Source: PALSA-612 sp963846915 (GTDB lineage: Bacteria > Actinomycetota > Thermoleophilia > Gaiellales > Gaiellaceae). Taken from it: a DNA stretch of 64,000 nt. Shown one piece after another: positions 33,925 to 42,339 of this stretch. Position 1 is the first letter of the stretch. Each line of letters opens with the position of its first letter. A program made the translations under genes and the position numbers. Below the pieces are notes generated by a model, which was given only the letters and a program-made list of their open reading frames with translations, did no database searches and was not told where the DNA came from. The stretch covers positions 496,001 to 560,000 of the forward strand of contig CAWJXV010000009.1 of NCBI GenBank assembly GCA_963846915.1, read 5' to 3'.

Positions 33925-34523
33925 TGACGGAGCACATCTACGCGCACGAGCACCCGGAGTCGGAGCACCGCCGCGACGGCGGCTTCACGCTCTGGTTCAC
34001 CGGGCTCTCGGGCGCCGGAAAGACGACGATCGCCCACCTCGTCGGGCCCGAGCTCGACCGGCGCGGGCTCGTCGTCGAGTACCTGGACGGCGACACCGTT
34101 CGCTCGCACCTGTCGAAGGGCCTCGGCTTCTCGAAGGAGGACCGCGACACGAACATCGAGCGCATCGGCTGGGTCGCCTCGCGGCTGACGCGGCAGGGCG
34201 GCGCGGTGATCGCGGCGGCGATCTCGCCGTACGAGGAGACGCGGCGGAAGGCGCGCGCGATGGTGGAGGAGTGGGGCGCGTTCGTCGAGGTCTTCGTCGC
34301 CGCGTCGATCGACGAGTGCGCGCGACGCGACGTGAAGGGCCTGTACGAGAAGGCGTTCAAGGGCGAGATCAAGGGCTTCACGGGGGTCGACGACCCCTAC
34401 GAGGCACCGGTCGCTCCCGAGCTCGTGCTCGATACCGAGTCGCACGATCCCGAGGAGAGCGCACGCCTCGTCGTCGCCAAGCTCGAGGAGCTCGGGCTTC
34501 TGCGCGCCGCGGTGAACGCGTGA
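33924..34523 (+). CDS. cysC: Adenylyl-sulfate kinase
   Basis: A 199-residue APS kinase: P-loop GLSGAGKTT, LDGDTVRSHLSKGLGFSKEDRDTNIERIGWVA and SPYEETRRKAR. It makes PAPS from APS. ATG 33924 has a good ribosome site, GGAAAGGA at 33912-33919. As the CysH here appears to use APS, PAPS may be for sulfotransferases or storage. Preceded and followed by tight overlaps in the sulfate operon. Confidence 0.94.
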   Translation: MTEHIYAHEHPESEHRRDGGFTLWFTGLSGAGKTTIAHLVGPELDRRGLVVEYLDGDTVRSHLSKGLGFSKEDRDTNIERIGWVASRLTRQGGAVIAAAISPYEETRRKARAMVEEWGAFVEVFVAASIDECARRDVKGLYEKAFKGEIKGFTGVDDPYEAPVAPELVLDTESHDPEESARLVVAKLEELGLLRAAVNA

Positions 34524-35662
34524 ACGCCGTGGCGACGGAGCACCTGATCCGGCCGCACGGCGGCACGCTCGTCGACCGCACCGGAGAGCGGCCCGAGGGC
34601 GTCGAGTCGCTCGAGCAGGTCACGCTGACGTCCCGCGAACTGTCCGATCTGGACATGCTCGCATCGGGGGCGCTCTCGCCGCTCGAGGGGTTCATGGGCT
34701 CGGGCGACTACGAGCGCGTCGTCGAGGAGATGCGGCTCGGCTCCGGCCTGCCGTGGGCGCTGCCCGTCTGCCTCGCCGTCGACGCCGCGCCCACGAGCGA
34801 CCGCGTCGCCCTCGCCGACGAGGCCGGGCGCCCGCTCGCCGTGCTCGACGTCGAGGACGTGTTCGAGTACGACAAGCAGCGGGAGGCCGAACAGTGCTTC
34901 CGCACGACCGAGGACGCGCACCCCGGCGTCGCCCGGCTCTACGCGCAGAAGCCGCTCTACCTCGCCGGCCGCGTGACGGTCTTCGAGCGCGCGGAGCCGT
35001 CGTTCCCCGAGCTTGCCTTCGACCCGTCCGAGACACGCACTGCGTTCGTCGAGAGAGGCTGGCGCCGCGTCGTCGGCTTCCAGACGCGGAACCCGATCCA
35101 CCGTGCCCACGAGTACCTGACGAAGGTCGCCCTGGAGACGGTAGACGGCCTGCTCATCCACCCGCTCGTCGGCGAGACGAAGTCGGACGACGTGCCGGTC
35201 GCGACGCGCGTCGAGTGTTACCGCATCCTCGTCGACGGCTACTACCCCGCCGACCGCGTGCTCGTCGCCGCCTTCCCGGCCGCGATGCGCTACGCGGGGC
35301 CGCGCGAGGCGATCTGGCACGCGATCTGCCGCAAGAACTACGGCTGCTCGCATTTCATCGTCGGGCGCGACCACGCTGGGGTCGGCTCGTACTACGGCTC
35401 CTACGACGCGCAGCTCATCTTCGACGACTTCGAGCCGCACGAGCTCGACATCGAGCCGATGTTCTTCGAGCACACGTTCTGGTGCCGGGCGTGCGGGGCG
35501 ATGGCGTCGGCGAAGACCTGCCCGCACCCGGCCGAGGACCACGTGTTCCTGTCCGGGACGAAGGTCAGGGAGATGCTGGAGGCCGGCGAGCTGCCGCCTG
35601 TCGAGTTCTCGCGGCCCGAGGTCGCGGAGGCGCTGATCGAGGCGTATCGGACGGAGCACTAG
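34520..35662 (+). CDS. sat: Sulfate adenylyltransferase (ATP sulfurylase)
   Basis: A 380-residue homo-oligomeric ATP sulfurylase producing APS from ATP and sulfate. Motifs: QTRNPIHRAHEYL (HxxH nucleotide-binding), HPLVGETKSDDVP, GRDHAGVGSYYG, and a C-terminal four-cysteine-like site FWCRACGAMASAKTCPH (~321) typical of zinc-binding bacterial and archaeal Sat. Also FLSGTKVREML. GTG 34520 overlaps cysC by 4 bases, placing both APS-using enzymes with the APS source. Confidence 0.95.
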   Translation: MNAVATEHLIRPHGGTLVDRTGERPEGVESLEQVTLTSRELSDLDMLASGALSPLEGFMGSGDYERVVEEMRLGSGLPWALPVCLAVDAAPTSDRVALADEAGRPLAVLDVEDVFEYDKQREAEQCFRTTEDAHPGVARLYAQKPLYLAGRVTVFERAEPSFPELAFDPSETRTAFVERGWRRVVGFQTRNPIHRAHEYLTKVALETVDGLLIHPLVGETKSDDVPVATRVECYRILVDGYYPADRVLVAAFPAAMRYAGPREAIWHAICRKNYGCSHFIVGRDHAGVGSYYGSYDAQLIFDDFEPHELDIEPMFFEHTFWCRACGAMASAKTCPHPAEDHVFLSGTKVREMLEAGELPPVEFSRPEVAEALIEAYRTEH

Positions 35663-35671
35663 GCACCGGCC

Positions 35672-36598
35672 ATGTGGTGGCAGTTCACGCTCGCCGGGTT
35701 GCTCGTCGGAACGCTCGTCGGCATGACCGGCATGGGCGGCGGCTCGCTGATGACTCCCATCCTCGTCATCCTCTTCGGTGTCAACCCGGCGGTCGCGGTC
35801 GGCACCGACATTGCGCACGGTGCGATCTTCAAGACGGTAGGCGCTGTCCAGCACCGCAAGATGGGCAACGTCCGCGCGCAGCTCGCGGGCTGGATGCTGC
35901 TCGGCTCGGCGCCGATGTCGCTCCTCGGCGTCTGGCTCGCGAACTGGCTCCAGGACTCCTACGGCGACGGAGTCGAGTCGACGATGGGCCGCGTGCTCGG
36001 CGGCGCGCTCCTGTTCGGCTGCGTCGGCCTCCTCGCCAAGAGCTTCATCCACGCCAAGCCCGTGGGAGACACCGACTTCCAGCTCACGAACCGCGACCGC
36101 GTCGCGGCCGTCCTCATCGGCCTCTTCGGCGGCTTCGTCGTCGGTCTGACGTCGGTCGGGAGCGGCGTCTTCTTCGGGCTGACGCTGCTCGTGGTCTTCC
36201 CGCTTCGCGCCCACAAGGTCGTCGGAACGGACATCTTCCACGCGGCCGCGCTCCTCTACGTCGCCGGCTTCGGGCACTTCATCGCCGGCAACGTCGACAT
36301 GCACATCGTCGGCTGGCTGCTGCTCGGGTCGATCCCGGGGATCCTGATCGGGAGCCGCCTCTCGCTGTCGATCCCGGACACGCTGCTCCGCTTCGCCCTC
36401 GCGACCGTGCTCGGCCTGTCCGGCCTGAAGCTGATCGACGTGCCCGGCACGAGCATCGCCATCGTCTGCATCCTCGGCGTCGGCATGACCGCGCTTCTCG
36501 TCTATCTCGGCCGGCACAGCTGGGTGCGGTACGCCCGCGGCCGGAACGGCCAGGTGGTGGCCGTGCCAGAGGCCGGCGTCGGCTCCGAGCCGGCGTAA
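35672..36598 (+). CDS. TSUP (TauE/SafE) sulfite/organosulfonate exporter
   Basis: A 308-residue membrane protein of the TauE/SafE family with two repeated halves: MTGMGGGSLMTPILVILFGVNPAVAVGTDIAHG near the start and GLTSVGSGVFFGLTLLVVFPLRAHKVVGTDIFHAA in the middle. About eight to nine helices. Ten bases after sat in the same operon, so transport of sulfite, sulfolactate or a related sulfonate is a reasonable inference; family members also carry sulfoacetate and other anions. Confidence 0.88.
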   Translation: MWWQFTLAGLLVGTLVGMTGMGGGSLMTPILVILFGVNPAVAVGTDIAHGAIFKTVGAVQHRKMGNVRAQLAGWMLLGSAPMSLLGVWLANWLQDSYGDGVESTMGRVLGGALLFGCVGLLAKSFIHAKPVGDTDFQLTNRDRVAAVLIGLFGGFVVGLTSVGSGVFFGLTLLVVFPLRAHKVVGTDIFHAAALLYVAGFGHFIAGNVDMHIVGWLLLGSIPGILIGSRLSLSIPDTLLRFALATVLGLSGLKLIDVPGTSIAIVCILGVGMTALLVYLGRHSWVRYARGRNGQVVAVPEAGVGSEPA

Positions 36599-36612
36599 CG
36601 GCTGTAGCCATC

Positions 36613-36618
36613 TAGAAT
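36613..36618 (+). promoter_or_regulatory. -10-like TAGAAT before Ig-like gene
   Basis: TAGAAT ends 9 bases before TTG 36628 and is one of the stronger matches to a consensus -10. Confidence 0.45.
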
Positions 36619-36627
36619 CGGCCGGCC

Positions 36628-37302
36628 TTGAACCGCCTGGCCGCGATCTTCGTCGTGCTCCTGATCGGCGGGACGGCGGCGGCATTCGCGTATACGCAGG
36701 GGCTGAAGCAGACGAAGAGCCCGATCGTCGCGACCAAGGTCTTCCCGCACCAGTTCTCGCCTCGCGGCAACGGGTCGCGGCGCGTCAACATCGCGTTCGG
36801 CCTGCGCCGCGACGACCACGTGACGGTGGAGATCGTCGGCCCGGGCGGTCACGTCGTACGGTCGCTGGTCGTGAGCGAGGCCGTGCCGAGCGGCTACCAC
36901 CGCTTCACCTGGGACGGGCGCAGCGACGACGGCAGGCTCGTGAAGGACGGCGTCTACGAGCCGCGCGTCGACCTCGACGACGCCGACCGCACGATCAACC
37001 TGCCGAACAGGATCGTGCTCGACACCGAGCCGCCGAAGATCGTCGGAGCGTCTCCGCGGCTGAGCAAGGACGAGCTCACGGTCGTCTACCGCGTGAACGA
37101 ACAGGCCCACGGTCTGCTCTTCGTCGGCGGCCATCGTGTGGTGAAGACGCGTGGGTACAAGCCGACCGACAGGCTGGAGATCTCGCTCGCATCGCTTCGG
37201 ACTCAGGGCCGAAGCGGCCAGGTCGCCGTCGGCGCCGAGGATCTCGCGGGCAACGTCTCCAGGCTGCGCGTCTTCACGCTGCGGATCAGGGGGACGAGCT
37301 GA
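36628..37302 (+). CDS. Exported FlgD-type Ig-like protein
   Basis: A 224-residue protein with a signal/anchor (NRLAAIFVVLLIGGTAAAFAY) and a FlgD-like Ig region: HQFSPRGNGSRRVNIAFGL, VTVEIVGPGGHVVRSLVV, and FTWDGRSDDGRLVKDGVYEPRV. The final third (PPKIVGASPRLS..VVYRVNE) looks like a second Ig-like domain. Similar Ig pieces end the broken glycosidase at 17944. It starts at TTG 36628, judged by the promoter hexamer and signal peptide. Followed by the O-antigen ligase-like gene with a CTGA overlap. Confidence 0.75.
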   Translation: MNRLAAIFVVLLIGGTAAAFAYTQGLKQTKSPIVATKVFPHQFSPRGNGSRRVNIAFGLRRDDHVTVEIVGPGGHVVRSLVVSEAVPSGYHRFTWDGRSDDGRLVKDGVYEPRVDLDDADRTINLPNRIVLDTEPPKIVGASPRLSKDELTVVYRVNEQAHGLLFVGGHRVVKTRGYKPTDRLEISLASLRTQGRSGQVAVGAEDLAGNVSRLRVFTLRIRGTS

Positions 37303-38741
37303 GCACGCTCGCGCATGTCGGCGGACCGCTCGGGTGCTTCGGGCTCGCGGTGCTGCTCGTAGCCTCGGGTCGCTGGCTGCGCCTCGCCGCCCTCGGCGCG
37401 GTCGGCCTCGGCGCGCTCTTCCTCGCCGTCTACCTGGCGCCGCACGGCCACCACGTCGCGTATGCCGGTGCGGCCCTGCTCGGCGTCGTCGCGACGCTCG
37501 TCGGTGCGATTATCCTCCGGCGCTGGCCGTGGGCGCTCGCGTTCGCGACGCTCCTGCTCGCCCCCGCGCGGGTGCCGGTGACCGTCGGCTCGACCGAGGC
37601 GAACCTCCTGATCCCGCTCTACGTGGTCGTCGCGGCGGCGGGCGCGCTGCTGGCCTGGGAGCTCCTCGAGCGTGACGTGCGCTCGCGCGAGCTCGGCATC
37701 GTGGCACTGCCGCTCGCCCTCTTCGTCGCCTGGAGCGGCCTCTCGCTCGCGTGGACGGTCGACCTCAAGCAGGGCTCCGTGCAGCTGCTCTTCTTCTACC
37801 TGCCGTTCGGGCTGCTCGCACTCGCACTCGCCCGGCTGCCGTGGCGGCCGCGGCTGGTGCCGTTCCTCTACGCCGAGCTGGCCGCGATGGGCGTCCTCTT
37901 CTCCGTAGTCGGGCTCTACGAGCGCGCTGCGCACCACGTCTTCTGGAACCCGAAGGTGATCGTCGGCAACGCGTACCAGTCGTTCTTCCGCGTCAACTCG
38001 CTGTTCTGGGACCCGTCGATCTACGGGCGCTTCCTCGTGATCGTGATCCTCGTCAGCGTCGTCGTCGTGCTCGCGTGCTCGGACCGGCGCGTTCAGCTCG
38101 CAGCCGTCGCCGTGACCACGCTCGCCTGGGTCGGGCTCTTCTTCTCGTACTCGCAGTCGAGCTTCGCCTCACTGCTGGTCGGCCTCGTCGTCGCGATCGG
38201 GTTCGCGCTCTGGCCGAGGCCTGCCGCGGCGGCGACGGCGACGGCGATCGTCGTGCTGGGGCTCGTCGGCGGCCGACCCGTCGCATCGACCGCCGCGTCC
38301 GGCGTCCCCAACGTCGTCGCGGCCACCAACGCGGGCAGCCGCGCGAGCCTGGTCAAGGGCGGGATCAGGATCGCGCTCGACCACCCGCTCAGGGGCGTCG
38401 GGATCGGCGGCTTCACCAGGGCGTACGCAGAGCGGCACGCGCTCGTCGGCCTGGCGGCGAAGAGGGCCGCCTCCCACACGACACCCGTGACCGTCGCCGC
38501 CGAGACCGGGATTCCCGGCTTTCTGCTCTTCGCCTGGCTGGCGGTCGCCGGCTTCCTGCTCGCCTTCCGGCGGGCCTCGCTCGTCGGAGCCGGCGTGCCC
38601 GCGCTCGCCTTCGGGCTAACGTTGCTCGCGATCGCCGTGCACAGCCTTGGCTACAACGCGCTGTTCGAGGACCCGATGGGGTGGGGCGCGCTCGGCCTCG
38701 CAGCGTGCCTCGCCGGAGCCGTCCAGAGGCGGCAGGCGTGA
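37299..38741 (+). CDS. O-antigen ligase-like membrane protein
   Basis: Polytopic protein of about 480 residues with ten or more hydrophobic helices and a large loop after ~residue 320 (GVPNVVAATNAGSRASLVKGGIRIALDHPLRGVGIGGFTRAYAER), the pattern of the Wzy_C/WaaL superfamily, in which HPLxGxGxG is a common signature. It would join or polymerise lipid-linked glycans outside the membrane. GTG 37350 would cut the first helix; CTG 37299, overlapping the previous stop as CTGA, gives the intact STLAHVGGPLGCFGLAVLLV. Start is uncertain. Confidence 0.78.
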   Translation: MSTLAHVGGPLGCFGLAVLLVASGRWLRLAALGAVGLGALFLAVYLAPHGHHVAYAGAALLGVVATLVGAIILRRWPWALAFATLLLAPARVPVTVGSTEANLLIPLYVVVAAAGALLAWELLERDVRSRELGIVALPLALFVAWSGLSLAWTVDLKQGSVQLLFFYLPFGLLALALARLPWRPRLVPFLYAELAAMGVLFSVVGLYERAAHHVFWNPKVIVGNAYQSFFRVNSLFWDPSIYGRFLVIVILVSVVVVLACSDRRVQLAAVAVTTLAWVGLFFSYSQSSFASLLVGLVVAIGFALWPRPAAAATATAIVVLGLVGGRPVASTAASGVPNVVAATNAGSRASLVKGGIRIALDHPLRGVGIGGFTRAYAERHALVGLAAKRAASHTTPVTVAAETGIPGFLLFAWLAVAGFLLAFRRASLVGAGVPALAFGLTLLAIAVHSLGYNALFEDPMGWGALGLAACLAGAVQRRQA

Positions 38742-39373
38742 TCGCCGGCTGGGAGCGCGCGCTCGTGCTGGCGCCGCACACGGACGACGGCGAGTTCGGC
38801 TGCGGAGGGACGATGGCGCGCCTCGTCGACCAGGGCGTCGACGTCCGTTACGTCGCGTTCTCGATCGCGACCAAGTCGCTGCCCGAGGGCTTTCCCCCGG
38901 ACACGCTGGCCCGGGAGGTGCGCGAGGCGACGACCGAGCTCGGCATCCCCGAGGCCAACCTCGCCGTCCACGACTTCGAGGTCCGGACGTTTCCCGATCG
39001 CCGCCAGGACATCCTCGAGCTCCTGATCGGCCTCTGGGAGGAATGGCGTCCCGACGTCGTCTTCCAGCCGAGCCTCCACGACATCCACCAGGACCACCAG
39101 GCGGTCGCCGCCGAGGGCCTGCGCGCGTTCAAGCGGACGACGATCCTCGGCTACGAGATCCCGTGGAACAACTTCGACTTCGCCTACCAGGCGTACGTCG
39201 CTCTCGAGCGCACGCACATCGAGCGCAAGGTCGCCGCTCTCGCGAAGTACGCCTCGCAGCAGCACCGCCGCTACGCCGACCCCGAGTACGTCTGGAACGT
39301 CGCCCGCATCCACGGCGTGAACGTGAACCGCGAGTACGCGGAGTGCTTCCAGGTCTACCGGATCGTCGCCTGA
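38738..39373 (+). CDS. PIG-L/LmbE family deacetylase
   Basis: A 211-residue zinc deacetylase. The motif LVLAPHTDDGEFGCGGTMARL (HxDDxE) and the later HDIHQDHQAV histidines are diagnostic. Family members remove acetyl from GlcNAc-linked substrates (mycothiol, lipid or glycan precursors). It overlaps the ligase-like gene by 4 bases, so action on a surface glycan or its precursor is suggested. The mycothiol enzyme MshB is longer, about 290-300 residues. Confidence 0.88.
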   Translation: MIAGWERALVLAPHTDDGEFGCGGTMARLVDQGVDVRYVAFSIATKSLPEGFPPDTLAREVREATTELGIPEANLAVHDFEVRTFPDRRQDILELLIGLWEEWRPDVVFQPSLHDIHQDHQAVAAEGLRAFKRTTILGYEIPWNNFDFAYQAYVALERTHIERKVAALAKYASQQHRRYADPEYVWNVARIHGVNVNREYAECFQVYRIVA

Positions 39374-39414
39374 CACACCACAGCAGCAGCAGCAGAGAAG
39401 AAAAAAGAAATGTC

Positions 39415-40095
39415 TCAGCCGAGCGGCGCTGCCGGCATGACCACCGACGGCCGGCCGCTGCTGCCGAGGTGGTGAGCCGGATCGAACTCCGGCTCGTCGA
39501 GCCGCTCGACCGGCGCACCGAGGGCGTCGAGGAACGCGTCGGGCGGGTCGAGGAAGCCGATTGCCGGCGTGCGGTAGTGCATCGGTACGACCAGGGGAGG
39601 ACCGAGGGCGCGCACGACCTCTGCCGCCGCGTCGCCGCCCACGGTCGGGCCGCCGCCCGAGGGGACGAAGAGGACGTCGACCTCGCCGATCGCAGCGACC
39701 TGTTCGGGACGAAGGGCCGGCTGGCCGAGGTCGCCGAGGTGGCAGACGCGCAGACCGTCGAGCGAGAAGCGAAAGATCGTGTTCGGCCCGCGGGTCGTGC
39801 CTGCGACGTCGTCGTGCTCCGACGCGACCGCGGCCACTTCTCCCACGGGCGAATCGAAGGTGCCCGCCGTCGAGCGGATGACGGTCGGCGAGCCCGTGGC
39901 GAGTTCGGCGGCGCTGTGGTCCGCGTGCTCGTGCGTGATCAGGAGCAGGTCGGCGTCGACGGGCTCGATCGCCGGGTACTCGAAGACGATGCCGCGCGCT
40001 GCTGCCTGCTCCCCCAGCGGCCCGAACGGGTCGATCATCACGGTCTTCTCCCCGCTGAGCAGGAACGCGGATTGGCCGTACCAGCGGATGTGCAC
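39415..40095 (-). CDS. MBL-fold metal-dependent hydrolase
   Basis: A 226-residue protein of the UlaG/UPF0173-like group: MHIRWYGQSAFLL, THEHADHS (HxHxDH), VCHLGDLGQP and PMHYRTPAIGF. Unlike most genes here it has a strong ribosome site, GAGGAGG, 5 bases before its GTG at 40095. Substrate unknown. The 41-base convergent gap to the deacetylase holds a short AGC run and an A-rich stretch, no terminator hairpin. Confidence 0.85.
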   Translation of the reverse strand: MHIRWYGQSAFLLSGEKTVMIDPFGPLGEQAAARGIVFEYPAIEPVDADLLLITHEHADHSAAELATGSPTVIRSTAGTFDSPVGEVAAVASEHDDVAGTTRGPNTIFRFSLDGLRVCHLGDLGQPALRPEQVAAIGEVDVLFVPSGGGPTVGGDAAAEVVRALGPPLVVPMHYRTPAIGFLDPPDAFLDALGAPVERLDEPEFDPAHHLGSSGRPSVVMPAAPLG

Positions 40096-40123
40096 TCGAA
40101 CCTCCTCTTGGCTCTGCGTCGGG

Positions 40124-40549
40124 CTAGCTCTGCGTCAGGCGCCGGAGCAGCGGCACCGCCTGGATCAGGATCTCCCGCTCGTCGGCGGACAGCTCGGTGG
40201 CGATCGCCTCGGCGAGCCAGCCCTCGCGGCGTTTCCGGTCCTCGGTGAGCTTGTCGAGCCCCTGGTCGGTGAGCTCGATCAGGATCTGACGACGGTCGAG
40301 CGGATGCGGTCGGCGGCCGACGAGGCCCGCCGCCTCCAGCTCCGCGATCGTGTGGGCCATCGACTGCGGGCGCACGTGCTCGGCGGCCGCAAGCGTGCTC
40401 GTCGTCTGCGGGCCTTCGCGCTCGAGCCGCGCCAGGACGGTGCCGTGCGACAGCGGAAAGGTGTTCTCGGCCCGCAGACGTCGAACGAGCTGGCCGAGGA
40501 CGATCCGGAGCTCGCTGGCCGAACGGGCAACGCTCGACGTTCGGGTCAT
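40124..40549 (-). CDS. MarR family transcriptional regulator
   Basis: A 141-residue MarR-type winged-helix protein: LVRRLRAENTFPLSHGTVLARLE, TSTLAAAEHVRPQSMAHTIAELEAAGLVGRRPHPLDRRQILIELTDQGL (recognition helix and wing with DRR). It is divergent from an MFS exporter gene with 31 bases between start codons, so it very probably represses that gene and itself. Confidence 0.92.
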   Translation of the reverse strand: MTRTSSVARSASELRIVLGQLVRRLRAENTFPLSHGTVLARLEREGPQTTSTLAAAEHVRPQSMAHTIAELEAAGLVGRRPHPLDRRQILIELTDQGLDKLTEDRKRREGWLAEAIATELSADEREILIQAVPLLRRLTQS

Positions 40550-40557
40550 CGCCCGGA

Positions 40558-40573
40558 AGTCTACAGGTAAACT
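40558..40573. promoter_or_regulatory. Divergent -10 elements for marR and MFS genes
   Basis: TAGACT on the minus strand (40558-40563, 8 bases before ATG 40549) and TAAACT on the plus strand (40568-40573, 7 bases before ATG 40581) sit 4 bases apart. A regulator bound here would block both. The sequence around them (ACAGGTAAACTGAACAGT) has weak dyad symmetry. Confidence 0.5.
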
Positions 40574-40580
40574 GAACAGT

Positions 40581-42338
40581 ATGGCTGTCGATCTCGCGGT
40601 TCCTCGCGCCGGCCCGACCCCGGTCGTCGGCGACCGCTACAAGTGGGTCGCGCTCTCGAACACGACGATGGCCATGCTGCTGGCGACGATCGACGCGTCG
40701 ATCATGCTGGTCGCGATGCCCGACGTGTTTCGCGGCATCCACCTCGATCCGCTCGCGCCGGGGAACAGCTTCTACCTGCTCTGGATGATCCTCGGCTTCC
40801 TCGTCGTCACGAGCGTGCTCGTCGTCAGCCTCGGCCGCCTCGGAGACCTCTACGGCCGTGTGCGGATGTACACGCTCGGCTTCCTCGTGTTCACGATCGC
40901 CTCGCTCCTGTTGTCGGTCGACTGGCTGCACGGACGGGCCGGAGCGGACTGGCTGATCGCGTTCCGGATCGTGCAGGGCATCGGCGCGGCCTTCCTGCTC
41001 GCGAACGCGGCCGCGATCCTCACCGACGCGTTCCCCGCCAACCAGCGCGGCCTCGCGCTCGGCATCACCAACGTCGTCTCGATCAGCGGGCTGTTCATCG
41101 GCCTCGTCGTCGGCGGCCTCCTGGCGCCGATCGACTGGCGGCTGATCTTCCTCGTCTCGGTGCCGTTCGGCATCTTCGGGACCGTCTGGTCGCGGCTCAA
41201 GCTCCGGGAGATCAGCACACGGCAGCACGCGTCCATCGACTGGGCGGGAAACATCACGTTCGCCGCCGGGCTGATCCTGGTCATGATCGGCATCACCTAC
41301 GGGATCCGCCCATACGGCGGCGACCCGATGGGGTGGCAGAGCCCGTTCGTGCTCAGCGCGCTCGGTGCCGGCCTCACGCTGCTCGCGGCGTTCGTGGTGA
41401 TCGAGCTGCGCGTCCGCGACCCGATGTTCCACCTCGGGCTGTTCCGGATCCGCGCGTTCACGTTTGGCGTGCTCTCGAGCTTCCTGTCCTCGGTGGCCCG
41501 CGGCGGCCTCATGTTCATGCTGATCATCTGGCTCCAGGGGATCTGGCTGCCCGAGCACGGCTACAGCTTCACGTCCACGCCGCTCTGGGCCGGCATCCTC
41601 ATGCTCCCGCTCACCGTCGGCTTCCTGATCGCCGGGCCGCTCTCCGGCTACCTGTCCGACCGGCACGGCGCCCGCGGGTTCGCGACCGGTGGGATGCTCG
41701 CCTCGGCAGCCGCGTTCGTGTTGCTCGCGCTGCTGCCGGTCGACTTCGCCTATCCCGCTTTCGCGGCCATCCTCTTCCTCCTCGGAGCCGCGATGGGCGC
41801 CTTTGCGTCGCCGAACCGGGCCAGCGTGATGAACAGCCTCCCGGCGGCACACCGCGGAGCCGGCGCCGGCATGAACCAGACCTTCCAGAACTCGGCGCAG
41901 GTGCTGTCGATCGGCATCTTCTTCACGCTGATGATCGTCGGATTGTCGGCGACGCTGACCCACTCGCTCACGACCGGCCTCGAGGCGCACGGCGTCGCTC
42001 CGGCCGACGCGGCGCGAATCGGCCACGTCCCGCCGGTCTCCGTGCTCTTCGCCTCGTTCCTCGGCTACAACCCGGCCGAGCAGTTGCTCGGATCGAACCT
42101 GCTCCACCACCTCAGCCCGGCGAACGCGGCAGCGATCAGCGGGCGGCAGTTCTTCCCCGACCTGCTCAGCCGGCCGTTCCAGTCCGGTCTGCACGAGGCG
42201 TTCAGCTTCGCGATCGTCGCCTGTCTCGTTGCGGCGGCCGCCTCCTGGTCCCGCGGGCGGCGGTACGTCGACCTCGAGCACGCAGTGGCGGAGTCCGAGG
42301 CCGCGGGGACAGGTAGGAAATTGCCGACGGCGGGCTGA
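40581..42338 (+). CDS. MFS drug exporter, DHA2 (14-helix) type
   Basis: A 585-residue major facilitator protein. Motif A-like GRLGDLYGRVRMY, motif C-type GLFIGLVVGGLLAPIDWRLIFLVSVPFG, and about 14 helices. It has an unusually long extracytoplasmic loop before the last helix (about residues 460-545, from THSLTTGLEAHGV to SRPFQSGLHEAF). ATG 40581 is set by the divergent promoter. Control by the adjacent MarR protein is likely; substrate unknown. Confidence 0.9.
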   Translation: MAVDLAVPRAGPTPVVGDRYKWVALSNTTMAMLLATIDASIMLVAMPDVFRGIHLDPLAPGNSFYLLWMILGFLVVTSVLVVSLGRLGDLYGRVRMYTLGFLVFTIASLLLSVDWLHGRAGADWLIAFRIVQGIGAAFLLANAAAILTDAFPANQRGLALGITNVVSISGLFIGLVVGGLLAPIDWRLIFLVSVPFGIFGTVWSRLKLREISTRQHASIDWAGNITFAAGLILVMIGITYGIRPYGGDPMGWQSPFVLSALGAGLTLLAAFVVIELRVRDPMFHLGLFRIRAFTFGVLSSFLSSVARGGLMFMLIIWLQGIWLPEHGYSFTSTPLWAGILMLPLTVGFLIAGPLSGYLSDRHGARGFATGGMLASAAAFVLLALLPVDFAYPAFAAILFLLGAAMGAFASPNRASVMNSLPAAHRGAGAGMNQTFQNSAQVLSIGIFFTLMIVGLSATLTHSLTTGLEAHGVAPADAARIGHVPPVSVLFASFLGYNPAEQLLGSNLLHHLSPANAAAISGRQFFPDLLSRPFQSGLHEAFSFAIVACLVAAAASWSRGRRYVDLEHAVAESEAAGTGRKLPTAG

Positions 42339-42339
42339 G

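Noticed and set aside
32462..36598. A full coenzyme M pathway
   Set aside because: Only ComA is present; ComB, ComC, ComDE and the bacterial XcbC1-E1 equivalents are not recognisable here, so only a ComA-type step is claimed.
34397..36685. A 762-codon minus-strand frame across sat and the TSUP gene
   Set aside because: Antisense to well-supported genes; composition is repetitive Arg/Asp/Glu/Ala typical of reverse-frame artefacts.
39381..39411. AGC repeats and A-rich run between convergent genes as a terminator or microsatellite
   Set aside because: Only four AGC units and no inverted repeat; too short to support either call.
40038..42281. A 747-codon minus-strand frame opposite the MFS exporter
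   Set aside because: Covered by a clear exporter and a clear MarR gene; the sequence is low-complexity charged residues.
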